64,000 nt of DNA. Origin: an uncultured Eubacteriales bacterium. GTDB taxonomy: Bacteria; Bacillota; Clostridia; Oscillospirales; CAG-272. Position 1 is the stretch's first letter; every line of letters starts with the position of its first letter. Shown here in pieces: positions 42,907-52,989 of the stretch. The notes below the pieces were generated by a model. The model ran no database searches and had not been told where the DNA came from. It saw nothing but the letters and a program-made list of their open reading frames with translations. The DNA lies in NCBI GenBank assembly GCA_900546695.1, contig URDX01000007.1, forward strand, positions 17,206 through 81,205, written 5' to 3'. The position numbers were made by a program, and so were the translations under genes.

Positions 42907-44412
42907 TCACTCTGCATCATCAAAGCGGTCACGGTAAAAGCTCTCCGCCGCCTCGGCAAGCGCCCTCTCGGCTTCCTCCGGGGATGCGGCAAGATACTCG
43001 TACGGATATTTCGGCATGAACAGCCGCTGCATATCGCCGCCCGAGCGGGAAACAAGCTTTGTCACCGCACCCGCGCCGAGCGCGAAGATGCTGTGTATCT
43101 CATCCATTATCAGAATGTTGTATATGCCCTCTTTGCCGTGCTTTGAAAAACCGACGTTTTCATAGCCGCCGACGGCGTTTTTCTGCTTATACATATAGTA
43201 GGGCTCGTAGCCGAGCTCGGCGCAGCGCCGCTGAGAATACGCAACTCCCCTCCCCGCATCCTCGCCCGTACGCGAGTAGCAGCCCCCGCGCTCGGCAAGC
43301 TCCGCCGCGCGCTTGACGCAGAAGGTATGAACGGTAATATTCTCGGGCGAGAGCGCGCTGACCTCGTCAAAGCTGCGGATAAAGCTCTCCCCGCTCTCGC
43401 CGGGCAGCCCCGCTATAAGATCGGTATTTATGCAGTCAAAGCTCTGCGCCGCAGCCGCCTCATATGCGCGGAAAAACTGCTCCGCCGTGTGCGAGCGACC
43501 GATGCTGCGCAGCACCTCGTCGTTCGTTGTTTGCGGGTTTATGCTGACGCGGGTCACGCCCCGGCGCTTTGCCGCACGCAGCTTGTCGTCGGTTATCGTG
43601 TCGGGTCTGCCCGCCTCAAGCGTGAACTCACGCAGCGCGGAGAGGTCTATGCACTCCCCGAGACAGCCGAGCAGACGGTCGAGCTGTTCGGCACTGAGCG
43701 TCGTCGGCGTTCCGCCGCCGATATAAACGGTGTCGACCCGCCTGCCTATCCTCGGCAGCAGCCTGCCGAGCGCGCGAATATCACTGCACAGCCGCTCGAG
43801 ATAATCGGGGATGAGCGAGAGCAGACGCGGCGTTGAATACGACACAAACGAGCAGTAAGCGCAGCGCGTCGGGCAGAACGGAATGGATATATACACCGAG
43901 CAGCCGTCGCTGCCGACCTGTCTGCGCAGCGCGGAATTGTTGCGCGCCACCTCGGTCAGCAGATGTGCTTTTTCGGGCGCGGCGAGGTAGTCGCCCGTCA
44001 GTATGCGCTCCGCCTCCCGTGCACCGTCAAGTCCCTGCGCACGGGCACTTTCCGCAAGCTGCTCGGCGAGCTTTGCAGGGCGCACTCCCGTCAGTATTCC
44101 CCATTCGGGGCGTATGTCGAAAAGCTCCGCACCCGCCTCGAATATCGCACGTCCCACCGCGCGCTTTTTTATCCGCTCGTCCGAGTCGATACCGTCGCGC
44201 AGCTCGCGCGCCGTGCCGCTGCGCTGCTCCCCGCCGTGCCGCATTACCGCCTCGGCGGTATAGCTCTGCGCATCCTCGTGCAGCGTCAAACGTACCGCGT
44301 CGCCCTCCGCCGTCTCCTCCTCCCGCTCGGAAAAGCCCGCGCCGGGAAAGAAGATAAGACAGAGCGTCTGAACGTAGTAGCGCCCGATATTTCCTTCTAT
44401 ATACAGCTTCAT
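42907..44412 (-). CDS. hemZ: HemZ-like radical SAM coproporphyrinogen dehydrogenase
   Basis: 501 residues. N-terminal 160 residues as in HemZ, then the radical SAM domain with CPTRCAYCSF (CX3CX2C), YIGGGTPTTL and SINPQT. The family is related to anaerobic coproporphyrinogen oxidase HemN, but HemZ proteins from Clostridia often lack proven activity and some may handle other substrates. No haem genes are near. Located between the kinase-like gene and relA. Confidence 0.85.
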   Translation of the reverse strand: MKLYIEGNIGRYYVQTLCLIFFPGAGFSEREEETAEGDAVRLTLHEDAQSYTAEAVMRHGGEQRSGTARELRDGIDSDERIKKRAVGRAIFEAGAELFDIRPEWGILTGVRPAKLAEQLAESARAQGLDGAREAERILTGDYLAAPEKAHLLTEVARNNSALRRQVGSDGCSVYISIPFCPTRCAYCSFVSYSTPRLLSLIPDYLERLCSDIRALGRLLPRIGRRVDTVYIGGGTPTTLSAEQLDRLLGCLGECIDLSALREFTLEAGRPDTITDDKLRAAKRRGVTRVSINPQTTNDEVLRSIGRSHTAEQFFRAYEAAAAQSFDCINTDLIAGLPGESGESFIRSFDEVSALSPENITVHTFCVKRAAELAERGGCYSRTGEDAGRGVAYSQRRCAELGYEPYYMYKQKNAVGGYENVGFSKHGKEGIYNILIMDEIHSIFALGAGAVTKLVSRSGGDMQRLFMPKYPYEYLAASPEEAERALAEAAESFYRDRFDDAE

Positions 44413-44474
44413 CTGTTCACATCACTTTCAAGCTCCGCGCAGAGCGTACACCTCCGGGCGGAGCTGCGCGAACG

Positions 44475-46724
44475 TCAGGTATTATACCTGCGGTCGACGT
44501 GGTCAACGCCCTTGATAGCGCCGAGTCTGCCGACTATCGAACGCACATGGTCTATATTCTTTGCGCCTACGGTCACATTTATGACCGCCTCACCCGCACC
44601 CGTCTTGCGCGCGCCTATCGAGACAATCGAAACCTTCATATCCGCAAGCGCGGTGGTTATGTCCGCTATCATCGAGATGCGGTCCTCGGCATAGATATTA
44701 AGCGAGGTCTCGAACAGCGCCTTCTCGCTCTGCTGCTCGCCGTCCCAACGCGCCTGCACCCAGCGGTCGGCGTTCTCCTCACGCTGCATGGACAGTCGGA
44801 CGTTCGGGCAATCGCGCTTGTGCACCGAGATGCCGTAGCCCTTGGTTATAAAGCCGATGAGCTCGTCACCCGGCAGCGGGTTGCAGCACTTCGCAAACTT
44901 GACCGCACAGCCCTCGACACCGTCGACGATAACGCCGGAGCTCGCCTTATGCGAATGCGGCAGCGCCTTTGTGCGTACCGATGCCGCGTCGGTCGGTGCA
45001 GGCGGAGCATCCTCCGCCTTTGTTCTGCGCTCGAACTCATCGTGCAGCTTCGGCGCAAGCTTTGAGATGGTTATTCCGCCGTAGCCGATGGTGTTGCAAA
45101 GGTCCTCGTAGGTCTTTATGCTGAATCGCGCGGCGACCGCGGTCGCGATCTCCTCCTTCATCTGCTCGGAGCAGCCGCGCCCGTAGCGACGGAACTCGCG
45201 GTCTATCTCCGCCCTGCCCATCGCGATGTTCTCCTCGCGCTTCTCGCGCTTGAACCACTGGCGTATCTTGTTCCGCGCCTCACCCGTCTTGACTATCTTG
45301 AGCCAGTCGCGGCTCGGTCCGTGGGACGCGCTCGATGTCAGTATCTCGACTATCTCGCCGTTCTGCGGAACGCGCTCAATGGGCACTATCATGCCGTTTA
45401 TCTTCGCGCCTATCATCTTGTTGCCGACACCCGAATGAATAGCGTAAGCAAAGTCGATAACGGTCGAGCCCTGCGGGAGCGTGATAACATCGCCCTTCGG
45501 GGTAAACACGAAGGTCTCATCATGGAAAATATCTATCTTGAGCGCACGCATGAACTCGTCGGGGTCGCGGGTATCGTCCTCGGTCTCGACGAGCTTGCGT
45601 ATCCACTGCAGCTTGTCGTCTATCTCCTTGGAGCTCTCCTCGCCCGACTTGTACTTCCAGTGCGCGGCGACGCCGTACTCTGCTATGCGGTGCATCTCCC
45701 ATGTTCTTATCTGCACCTCGAACGGTATGCCGCCCCTGCCGATAACGGTGGTGTGGAGCGAGCGGTACATGTTCGGCTTCGGGGTCGAGATGTAATCCTT
45801 AAATCGCCCCGGCACCGAATGGAACATGTCGTGTATTATGCCCATGACCGTGTAGCATTCAAGCTCGGTATCGACGAGTACGCGCAGTGCGTAAAAATCG
45901 TATATCTCATTAAAGCTCTTGTTCTGCTCGAACATCTTGCGGTAGATGCTGTATACCGTCTTTACTCTGCCGTCGAGCGAAAAGTTGATGCCGCTCTCGG
46001 TCAGCTTATCGGATATCTGACTGCGCGCACGCTCGATAAAATCATGGCTCTGCCCGTATTTTTCCTCGATATGCTTCTCTATCTGCTCATAGCCGAACGG
46101 GTCGAGATAGCGCAGCGAGATGTTCTCAAGCTCCTGCTTCATCCTCTGCATACCGAGACGGTGTGCAAGCGGCGCAAATACCTGCATCGTTTCGAGCGCG
46201 GTCTGACGCTGCTTGTCCGGGCTCTTTGCGCCGAGTGTGCGCATGTTGTGCAGACGGTCGCACAGCTTGATGAATATGACGCGAATGTCGCGCGACATGG
46301 CAAGAAACATCTTGCGCAGGTTCTCAATGTGCTTTTCTTCCTTATCCTCAAACGGGATGTGCACCAGCTTTGTGAGACCGTCTACAATCATAGAAACATC
46401 GCTGCCGAACTCGTACTCTATCTCCTCGAGAGTGACCTTGCTTCCGCAATCCTCTACCGTATCATGCAGCAGCGCCGCACAGATGGAATCGGTATCGAGA
46501 CCGAGCGAAACCGCTATCTCCGCGACCGCGATGGGGTGAAAGATGTACTTCTCACCGCTCGCGCGGAACTGCCCCTCATGCAGCTTTGCGGCGTAGAGAT
46601 ACGCGCGCTTTATCTTTTCGATATCGTACTTTTTACCCGATGCCGTCAGGGCGAACAGCAGCATCTCTATATCCTTGTATTTAGGATCGGACTCTATATG
46701 ATGAATTCTCGAATCGGTTTTCAT
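44475..46724 (-). CDS. relA: bifunctional (p)ppGpp synthetase/hydrolase
   Basis: 749 residues with HD hydrolase domain (YIFHPIAVAEI, ALLHDTVEDC), synthetase domain (YRSLHTTVIG), TGS domain (VFTPKGDVITLPQGSTVIDF), a zinc-finger/helical part and C-terminal ACT domain. It makes and removes the stringent-response alarmone. Full length and all motifs intact. Directly downstream of recJ, as usual, but without an apt gene between them. Confidence 0.97.
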   Translation of the reverse strand: MKTDSRIHHIESDPKYKDIEMLLFALTASGKKYDIEKIKRAYLYAAKLHEGQFRASGEKYIFHPIAVAEIAVSLGLDTDSICAALLHDTVEDCGSKVTLEEIEYEFGSDVSMIVDGLTKLVHIPFEDKEEKHIENLRKMFLAMSRDIRVIFIKLCDRLHNMRTLGAKSPDKQRQTALETMQVFAPLAHRLGMQRMKQELENISLRYLDPFGYEQIEKHIEEKYGQSHDFIERARSQISDKLTESGINFSLDGRVKTVYSIYRKMFEQNKSFNEIYDFYALRVLVDTELECYTVMGIIHDMFHSVPGRFKDYISTPKPNMYRSLHTTVIGRGGIPFEVQIRTWEMHRIAEYGVAAHWKYKSGEESSKEIDDKLQWIRKLVETEDDTRDPDEFMRALKIDIFHDETFVFTPKGDVITLPQGSTVIDFAYAIHSGVGNKMIGAKINGMIVPIERVPQNGEIVEILTSSASHGPSRDWLKIVKTGEARNKIRQWFKREKREENIAMGRAEIDREFRRYGRGCSEQMKEEIATAVAARFSIKTYEDLCNTIGYGGITISKLAPKLHDEFERRTKAEDAPPAPTDAASVRTKALPHSHKASSGVIVDGVEGCAVKFAKCCNPLPGDELIGFITKGYGISVHKRDCPNVRLSMQREENADRWVQARWDGEQQSEKALFETSLNIYAEDRISMIADITTALADMKVSIVSIGARKTGAGEAVINVTVGAKNIDHVRSIVGRLGAIKGVDHVDRRYNT

Positions 46725-46921
46725 TCTCTCTGCCTCGCTCTCCTTGTGTATGTTTTGCCGCGACTTATTTTAAAGCCCGCGCGGCGCTGTGCGGTTTATT
46801 ATATGCTCATGCTACGACTATGCGATGCCGCTTATTTTGCCGCATGCACGCCGCCGATTTTTCCGCATACGCGGTTTATTCTATGCTCGTTCACCGCCGT
46901 CTGTTTTGCCGCTTGCGCGGC

Positions 46922-49171
46922 TCATTTCGCCACACGCGCCTCAAGACTCTTATATATCTGCGATGCGCACAGATCGACCTTGCCGTCGGTCTCTCCGAGC
47001 TCGATATAAAGCCCGCCGCCGTCGACCGAATAATCGGGCACGGCAGAATAGGATATTATCCCCGTCTGCACGAGTATGGCAAGAATAAAGCGCAGCTTTA
47101 TGTACTCGCGGGGTCCGTCTCCGAGCGACCGTGCGGCAAGACGGTAGATGTTCATAGGCGCGCTCGGCTGCTCTCCGAGTCTGCGCTTTATGTACAGATA
47201 TACACGCTTGAAATCGTCGCGGGACGGAAGCAGCTCACGCGGTATCAGCATGTCGGGATTCTCCGCTACCCTGCCGTATTCCGCCGTCAGCGTGCGTCTG
47301 CGCGCCCGCTCCTCTGCGCAGTGACGGATGTCGCGCAGCATCAGCTGTACGCGGGTGTTCCCGCGGAACTCGTTTATGCTCGGTGAAAACAGCAGGTCCG
47401 CGCGGTCTCCCCGCACCAGTCCGAGCTCCTCGGGCGTATTTCTGAACATCACCGCACCGAGCGCGATACCGTCCGACTCAAGCGTCATGCTCGTGTGCTT
47501 TCCGCCGCCTATCGCGCGGATATCCGCGACCGTCGCCCCGCGCATTGCAAAGACGGGGGTGGGATTCGCGGTGCCGTACGGCTCGAGCAGCGCGAGCTGC
47601 TTTACCGCCTGTACCGTCAGGTCGGCGGCCTCAGTCTCGCCGTCGGAGTCTATCACAGCGACAAGATCCTCCTTGCGCAGATGCTCTGCGGCGTATTCGT
47701 TTATCCTGCGGCGAAACTCGTCCAGATCACCGCGCCGCAGCGTCAGCCCCGCCGCCATCTCATGCCCGCCGAAGCGGACGAGCAGATCGGAGCAGGAAGC
47801 GAGCGCGGCGGAGAGATCGAGCCCGTGAATGCTGCGACCGGAGCCCTTTCCGATATCGCCGTCGGACATGCCGCTCGTCACCCGCCCGCCGTCAAAGGAA
47901 ATGAGTATCGACGGCAGACCGTACCTATCGGTCACGCGCGATGCAACTATTCCGATAACGCCGTGATGCCAGCTCTCGCCCGCAAGCACGATAACCCGGT
48001 CACGGGCAAAATCGTGCGTCTGTTCTATTATGCGGAACGCCTCCTCGGACATGGCGTTCTCAAGCTCCTGCCGCTCGCGGTTAATGTCGCACAGCCGCGC
48101 CGCAATCTCGTTCGCAACGCCTCTGTCCTCGGTCAGCAGCAGCTCCTCTGCGATGGACGCGCTGCGTATTCTGCCCGCCGCGTTAATTCTCGGTGCTATG
48201 CCGAAGCCTATCGAGGATGCGGTCAGATGCCGCTCCTCACCGCAGCCGCTGTTCTGATTCCTGCCGCTTCCGCTGCCGCCGTTTTCGCCGTTTCCGTTGC
48301 TTCCGCCGCTCTTGCCGCTCTTTCCGTCAAGCGCAGCTGCACGTATCAGCGCGTCAAAGCCTATGCGGCTGCCCCGTTCGAGCAAACCGAGTCCGACGCT
48401 GACAATGAGTCGGTTTTCGTCGGTCAGCGGCATGACGTCCGCGACCGTTCCGACCGTGACAAGGTCGGCATACTCGGCGCACATGCGGTGCAGATAGCGG
48501 TCATCGTCGGGCGCGAGCAGCTGTTCTATCGCGCAGATAAGCTTGAACGCAACGCCTACGCCTGCCAGCTCCGCAAACGGATAAACCGAATCGGGGCGAT
48601 GCGGATTTACCGCGGCGACCGCCGGCGGCAGCTCACCGTGACACTCGTGATGGTCGGTTATGACAGTGTCAACCCCGAGCGATGCGGCAAGCGCTATCTC
48701 CTCCACCGCGGTTATACCCGTGTCGACCGTGATTATCAGGCTTGTGCCGCCCGCGGCTATGCGGCGGACCGCGCCCTCGTTCATGCCGTAGCCCTCGGAG
48801 GTGCGCTCGGGGATGTAGTAATCAACGGGCACGCCCTTAGAACGCAGGTACAGAAACAGCGTAGCCACCGATGTCACGCCGTCCACATCGTAGTCGCCGT
48901 ATATCATTACCCGCTCGCCTGCATTTATCGCCGCGGTCACACGCTCGACCGCCTTGTCCATATCGGGCAGGAGAAACGGGTCGTGAAAGCACTCGTCGTC
49001 GCGGCGCAGAAACGCCGTCGCCTCCTCGGGCGTTCTGTAGCCTCTCGAATACAGAAGGGCAGCGGTCAGGCGGCACAGTCCGAGTTCATCCTCAAGCGCG
49101 CGGACCGCATCGGGGTTGTCCCGTGCCGAGGTATCTACCCTCCATCGTCTCGCTTCGTTGCTGCCTATCAT
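46922..49171 (-). CDS. recJ: single-stranded-DNA exonuclease RecJ
   Basis: 749 residues. DHH motifs are clear: YGDYDVDGVTS, TVDTGIT, DHHE and later GFGIAPRINAAGRI. RecJ digests ssDNA 5' to 3' in repair. Between residue about 280 and 315 a low-complexity insert rich in Gly, Ser and Asn (GKSGGSNGNGENGGSGSGR) separates DHH blocks. Ribosome site AAAGGAGGG is strong. Confidence 0.95.
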   Translation of the reverse strand: MIGSNEARRWRVDTSARDNPDAVRALEDELGLCRLTAALLYSRGYRTPEEATAFLRRDDECFHDPFLLPDMDKAVERVTAAINAGERVMIYGDYDVDGVTSVATLFLYLRSKGVPVDYYIPERTSEGYGMNEGAVRRIAAGGTSLIITVDTGITAVEEIALAASLGVDTVITDHHECHGELPPAVAAVNPHRPDSVYPFAELAGVGVAFKLICAIEQLLAPDDDRYLHRMCAEYADLVTVGTVADVMPLTDENRLIVSVGLGLLERGSRIGFDALIRAAALDGKSGKSGGSNGNGENGGSGSGRNQNSGCGEERHLTASSIGFGIAPRINAAGRIRSASIAEELLLTEDRGVANEIAARLCDINRERQELENAMSEEAFRIIEQTHDFARDRVIVLAGESWHHGVIGIVASRVTDRYGLPSILISFDGGRVTSGMSDGDIGKGSGRSIHGLDLSAALASCSDLLVRFGGHEMAAGLTLRRGDLDEFRRRINEYAAEHLRKEDLVAVIDSDGETEAADLTVQAVKQLALLEPYGTANPTPVFAMRGATVADIRAIGGGKHTSMTLESDGIALGAVMFRNTPEELGLVRGDRADLLFSPSINEFRGNTRVQLMLRDIRHCAEERARRRTLTAEYGRVAENPDMLIPRELLPSRDDFKRVYLYIKRRLGEQPSAPMNIYRLAARSLGDGPREYIKLRFILAILVQTGIISYSAVPDYSVDGGGLYIELGETDGKVDLCASQIYKSLEARVAK

Positions 49172-49456
49172 TTCGGCTCACCCTCCTTTTCTGTTTCTTG
49201 TGATGCTGTAATGTTGTGATTTTGTGTTTGTATATTTTGTCTTTACGGTCTCGCTGATCCGCGGCTTTTCGGTCTCACGATTTTATGTTATTTTTGTTTT
49301 TTCGTCGTTTTTTCGCGAAGCAGACACATCATATCTGCCGCACATCACCGACGCACATCGGAAAGTAAATAATGTCATATCGCAGCGCACCTACATTCGC
49401 AAGCCGCATCGCACCGTATGACATTCTCAACGCTCATCGCAATATCGCCGCAGCGC

Positions 49457-51094
49457 TCAGACAATCGGCGCATAACGCGATATTATCGCCTCGGCGCAGC
49501 GGATACCGTCGACCGCCGCACTCATAATGCCGCCCGCATAGCCCGCGCCTTCGCCGCACGGGTAAACATTGTCCGTACCCGTCGCCGTAAGCGTCTCGCC
49601 GCGCAGTATGCGCACGGGCGCGGAGGTCCGACTCTCGACCCCCGTCAAAAGCGCATCGGGCGCGTCAAAGCAGGATATCTGCCTCGAAAAATCGCGTATC
49701 CCGCACCGCAGCACGTCAAGCGCTTCCGTGCCCATTACGGCGGAAACGACCTCGGAGAGGTCGGCAGTTGTGACCTTGTCCGCGCCGCCGCCCATATACG
49801 TCGGCAGCACGCGCGACGGCTGTGCGCTCACCCCGCCTCGCATAAAGTCTCCGACCGTCTGCACGGGCGCGCGGTAGCCACCGCCGCCTGCAAGGAATGC
49901 AGCACGCTCGTACCGCCGCTGCAGCTCAATCTGACCGCTCGGCGTGTCGGATGCGCCTATCGAAACGAGCACGGCGGAATTCGAGTTCCGCCCGTCACGG
50001 GCATAGCGGCTCATTCCGTTGACGGCGAGCCCGCCCTCCTCAGAGGAAGCCGCAACGATCTCGCCGCCGGGGCACATGCAGAAGGTATACGCCGTCCGCT
50101 CCCCGTAATGACGCGAGAGCGCATATTCCGCGGGCGGCAGCAGCGGATGCCCCGCATCGTCGCCGTAGAGCGAGCGGTCGATATCCTCACGCAGATGCTC
50201 TATACGCAGCCCCATAGAAAACGCTTTCGGCACGACATTGTAGCCGCGCCGCATTATCATGGAATATGTATCCCTCGCGCTGTGCCCGACCGCGAGCACT
50301 ACCGCACCGCAGTCTATCCCGCCGCCGTCGGTCATTATATGTCCGGCACTGCCCGAGCACATCGGCAGCTCGGTCAGCGCGGTGTGATAGCGTATCTCGC
50401 CACCTTGCTCGATCAGCCGCCGCGCGGCATTCTCCACAACGCGGCGGAGAATATCGGTACCGATGTGCGGCTTCGCGCTTGTCAGAATATCCTCGGGCGC
50501 GCCGAGCGAATGCAGCAGCTCGAGCACCCCGTGACACCGCGGGTCGCCTATGCGGGTAGTCAGCTTTCCGTCAGAAAAGGTCCCTGCGCCTCCCGCGCCG
50601 AACTGTATGTTCGTCGTGACGTCGAGCTCACCCGTACGATAGAAATGCTCGACCGCAGCGACACGCTCCGCGACCGACCCGCCGCGCTCGATAACGAGCG
50701 GCGCATAGCCGCGCGATGCAAGCGTCAGCGCCGCAAACATTCCCGCAGGACCGAAACCGACCACCACGGGGCGCGCGCTCAGCCGCTCGCTGCCGCAGCC
50801 GACCTCCTCCGCGCCGCACGGCAGCTGCGACACCGAACGGTCTGCCAGCAGAGCCTGCGGCAGCCTGCCCTCAAGCTCGACATCCACCGAGTAGAGAAAG
50901 CGGATATTGCCGCGCCGCCGCGCATCCACCGAGCGTTTTGCAACGACCGCCCTGCCGATGCGCGCGGAGGAAATATATCTGCCGATATGCCTGACCGCCT
51001 CCGCGCACGCCTCCTCGGCGGGCTCGGTAAACGGCAGCGATATGTTTCTGACGACGACATGAACCCTCTCGCCGCATTCCGTTTTCCGTGTCAT
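49457..51094 (-). CDS. FAD-dependent dehydrogenase (uncharacterised FAD protein)
   Basis: 545 residues. An N-terminal 85-residue domain is followed by a dinucleotide-binding fold with VVVGFGPAGMFAALTLASRG, then FGAGGAGTFSDGKL and, at the end, YPCGEGAGYAGGIMSAAVDG. This is the widespread family of FAD-dependent proteins next to division or wall genes in Firmicutes, whose reaction is not known. AGAGGT precedes ATG. Only the 18-base overlap-free spacing to recJ (285 bases) breaks the series, so it has its own promoter. Confidence 0.85.
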   Translation of the reverse strand: MTRKTECGERVHVVVRNISLPFTEPAEEACAEAVRHIGRYISSARIGRAVVAKRSVDARRRGNIRFLYSVDVELEGRLPQALLADRSVSQLPCGAEEVGCGSERLSARPVVVGFGPAGMFAALTLASRGYAPLVIERGGSVAERVAAVEHFYRTGELDVTTNIQFGAGGAGTFSDGKLTTRIGDPRCHGVLELLHSLGAPEDILTSAKPHIGTDILRRVVENAARRLIEQGGEIRYHTALTELPMCSGSAGHIMTDGGGIDCGAVVLAVGHSARDTYSMIMRRGYNVVPKAFSMGLRIEHLREDIDRSLYGDDAGHPLLPPAEYALSRHYGERTAYTFCMCPGGEIVAASSEEGGLAVNGMSRYARDGRNSNSAVLVSIGASDTPSGQIELQRRYERAAFLAGGGGYRAPVQTVGDFMRGGVSAQPSRVLPTYMGGGADKVTTADLSEVVSAVMGTEALDVLRCGIRDFSRQISCFDAPDALLTGVESRTSAPVRILRGETLTATGTDNVYPCGEGAGYAGGIMSAAVDGIRCAEAIISRYAPIV

Positions 51095-51331
51095 ACTACC
51101 TCTTACGTCAATTTAAACTATCCGTCAAAGACCCTGCAGTCTCCGACGGTTTTGCTTTATAAAGAAATTCGTCAGGGTCTCAACCATTCACCTGCAAAGT
51201 CGATTATACCATGCATACACAAACTATTATCTTCACAACTCAAGTCTGTACGGTTTCTGCCTTGTGGGATACTTTTTCGGTCCGGACGATTTTAGCATCC
51301 CCGCAAAGGCGAGAGATAAAAAAGATGCAGA

Positions 51332-51535
51332 ATCGTCGAAAATCGTCACGTCGCCGTACTTGCGTACGGCAGAGGCGATTTTCGGCGGTAGAAAAAGCGG
51401 ATAATCATTCCCTTGGAGAAATCCGATAGGATTTCATCAGCTTTCCTTGTTTTTGCGCCGAATAAAAGTCCAAGTCTCACTCTTATCCGCTTTTTCGGTC
51501 TGCGCTTTTTTAGCCTCCCCGAAAGCTTTTTCGGT
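51332..51535 (-). repeat. composite 3' repeat, copy B
   Basis: Hairpin GCCGTAC...GTACGGC (51349-51378), AGAAAAAGCGGATAA (51388-51402), inner GGAGAAATCC...GGATTTCATC, arm TTATCCGCTTTTTCGG (51483-51498) and tail GCGCTTTTTTAGCC. The tail unit GCTTTTTCGGTCCGGAC is repeated to either side (51268 and 51528). It stands 3' of the dockerin gene ending at 51689, and the remaining 51095-51331 holds no gene. Confidence 0.78.
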
Positions 51536-51688
51536 CCGGACTTTTTTAACATCCCCTTTAAACAGAGTAGCCGATAAGGCTCAAACAAGCCGTTTAACGT
51601 CCCTTTTCGCCGCGGACATTTCATCACCCTCTCGCCGTCGGATGAGTTAAAATGTCCGTTTATTCAGCATCATCTGCAAGCAAAGCAA

Positions 51689-52828
51689 TCATCCCTGCGT
51701 GATAGCAGCGAGAATATCCGAAATGGACATGTAGTTAGTCCACAGTAAAAGCTCAGGCATATAGAACCAGCAGCTCAGTGCGTTATCAGCCGCATCCTTT
51801 TCAACAACGGGATCGAGCTTATCGGTCTCGATAAAGGTATGCGAGAAGTTGAGAGCCGGACCCGTAGCTTTCGACGTGTCGATATTATCGAGATCAAAAT
51901 CAGCTTCATACTTCAGCATCGGAGCATGAGCGCCGCTCTTAACCACATCGGCAAGCTTCGGTCCTACGGACTCGTGGAGAGAGATAAAGTTGCATATGAT
52001 AAGCGAATGCTGCTCAAAAAACTCAGCATTGTACTTTGCCTTGACCTCTTCAACGGGGAGGGTGTAATTCTCGGGATGCTTTGCGCTCTCTTCGTCTACG
52101 TAAAGCAGATCGGCATTAAAGTCAAAGAGAGACTCCATCTTTGCGAAGTACTCGGCAAACTGCTCAGCCGACGTAATAGTAATCGCAACAGTGTCATAGC
52201 CGAAAGCCTTAACGAGCTTATCTGCGACCGTCTCGCTGACAGCGGAATAGTAGGTCTTTTCGGTATAAGCAAGACGTGCGCCGTTGTACTGCTTGCAGTC
52301 GAACGTGAGCCGAGTACCTGACAGGAGCTTCATTGCACGAACAAGATCCTTTACGGTTATTTCGCCGTCAAAGTTTGTATCAAAGGTGAACAATGCCTTG
52401 ACCATATCAAAATCGGGGTCTGCATACGCAGTCTCATCAAAATCGCCCATGGCAATATACTTCATGGCGCGGACGAGGTCACGTACATCAAGCTTTCCGT
52501 CGAGAGTTATATCGCATGCGAGGGTAGCGTCGGTCTCGACCTCGGGAGCAGCGTCACCGAAGGTTATTTTCTCATCATCGGTGTAGCTTGCATTCGAGGT
52601 GAGTCCGGTATAAAATACGCCGTCTGCAAGGTCAACGGTATAATAGACCGTGTCTCCTGCCTTGATATCCTCAGCCTTTACCTGCTGAGTCTTTTCCGCG
52701 TCGCTGTAATAGCTGACGGTATAGAGCGGTGCGGGCTCATCCGCTGCGTTGACACCGACCGCGATAACGGGAGATGTGAGCATTGCGAGCGAAAGAGATG
52801 CCGCTGCAAATCTTTTTGTAAGTTTCAT
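51689..52828 (-). CDS. secreted protein with internal type I dockerin
   Basis: 379 residues with a signal peptide (MKLTKRFAAASLSLAMLTSP, cut after about residue 28). Residues 30-100 form a small domain with TVSYYSDAEKTQQV. A dockerin with two Ca-binding repeats follows (CDITLDGKLDVRDLVRAMKY and FDTNFDGEITVKDLVRAMKL, about 105-170). The remaining 200 residues are of unknown function. It is a paralogue of the gene at 52990. Dockerins dock on cohesins, but in this group they also occur in non-cellulosomal proteins. Confidence 0.85.
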   Translation of the reverse strand: MKLTKRFAAASLSLAMLTSPVIAVGVNAADEPAPLYTVSYYSDAEKTQQVKAEDIKAGDTVYYTVDLADGVFYTGLTSNASYTDDEKITFGDAAPEVETDATLACDITLDGKLDVRDLVRAMKYIAMGDFDETAYADPDFDMVKALFTFDTNFDGEITVKDLVRAMKLLSGTRLTFDCKQYNGARLAYTEKTYYSAVSETVADKLVKAFGYDTVAITITSAEQFAEYFAKMESLFDFNADLLYVDEESAKHPENYTLPVEEVKAKYNAEFFEQHSLIICNFISLHESVGPKLADVVKSGAHAPMLKYEADFDLDNIDTSKATGPALNFSHTFIETDKLDPVVEKDAADNALSCWFYMPELLLWTNYMSISDILAAITQG

Positions 52829-52880
52829 TTTCTGTCCTTTATGTCGCCTGTATAAATATGTTTAGGGAATCGCCATGCAC

Positions 52881-52909
52881 AGTATAACATTTTTTTAGCG
52901 AATTGTCAA
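52881..52909 (-). promoter_or_regulatory. consensus sigma-A promoter of dockerin gene
   Basis: -35 TTGACA (52904-52909), 17-base spacer, -10 TATACT (52881-52886), about 50 bases before the ATG at 52828. Confidence 0.85.
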
Positions 52910-52989
52910 TAACTTTCAATTATTTTTTTCTGATTCAACCAACAGTCGAATTTATGCACCGTCCGACGATGCGATATCCGCCCGCCTGA

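Noticed and set aside
42907..44412. Third RiPP radical SAM enzyme
   Set aside because: The N-terminal part and the CPTRCAYCSF motif fit HemZ, and the neighbourhood is conserved core genes.
49418..51295. 625-codon open frame on the plus strand
   Set aside because: It runs antisense to the FAD-dependent dehydrogenase (49457-51094), has Arg/His-rich composition and no domain. GC-rich codon use opens such frames; similar ones over recJ, relA, the acyl-AMP ligase and the ABC genes were rejected for the same reason.
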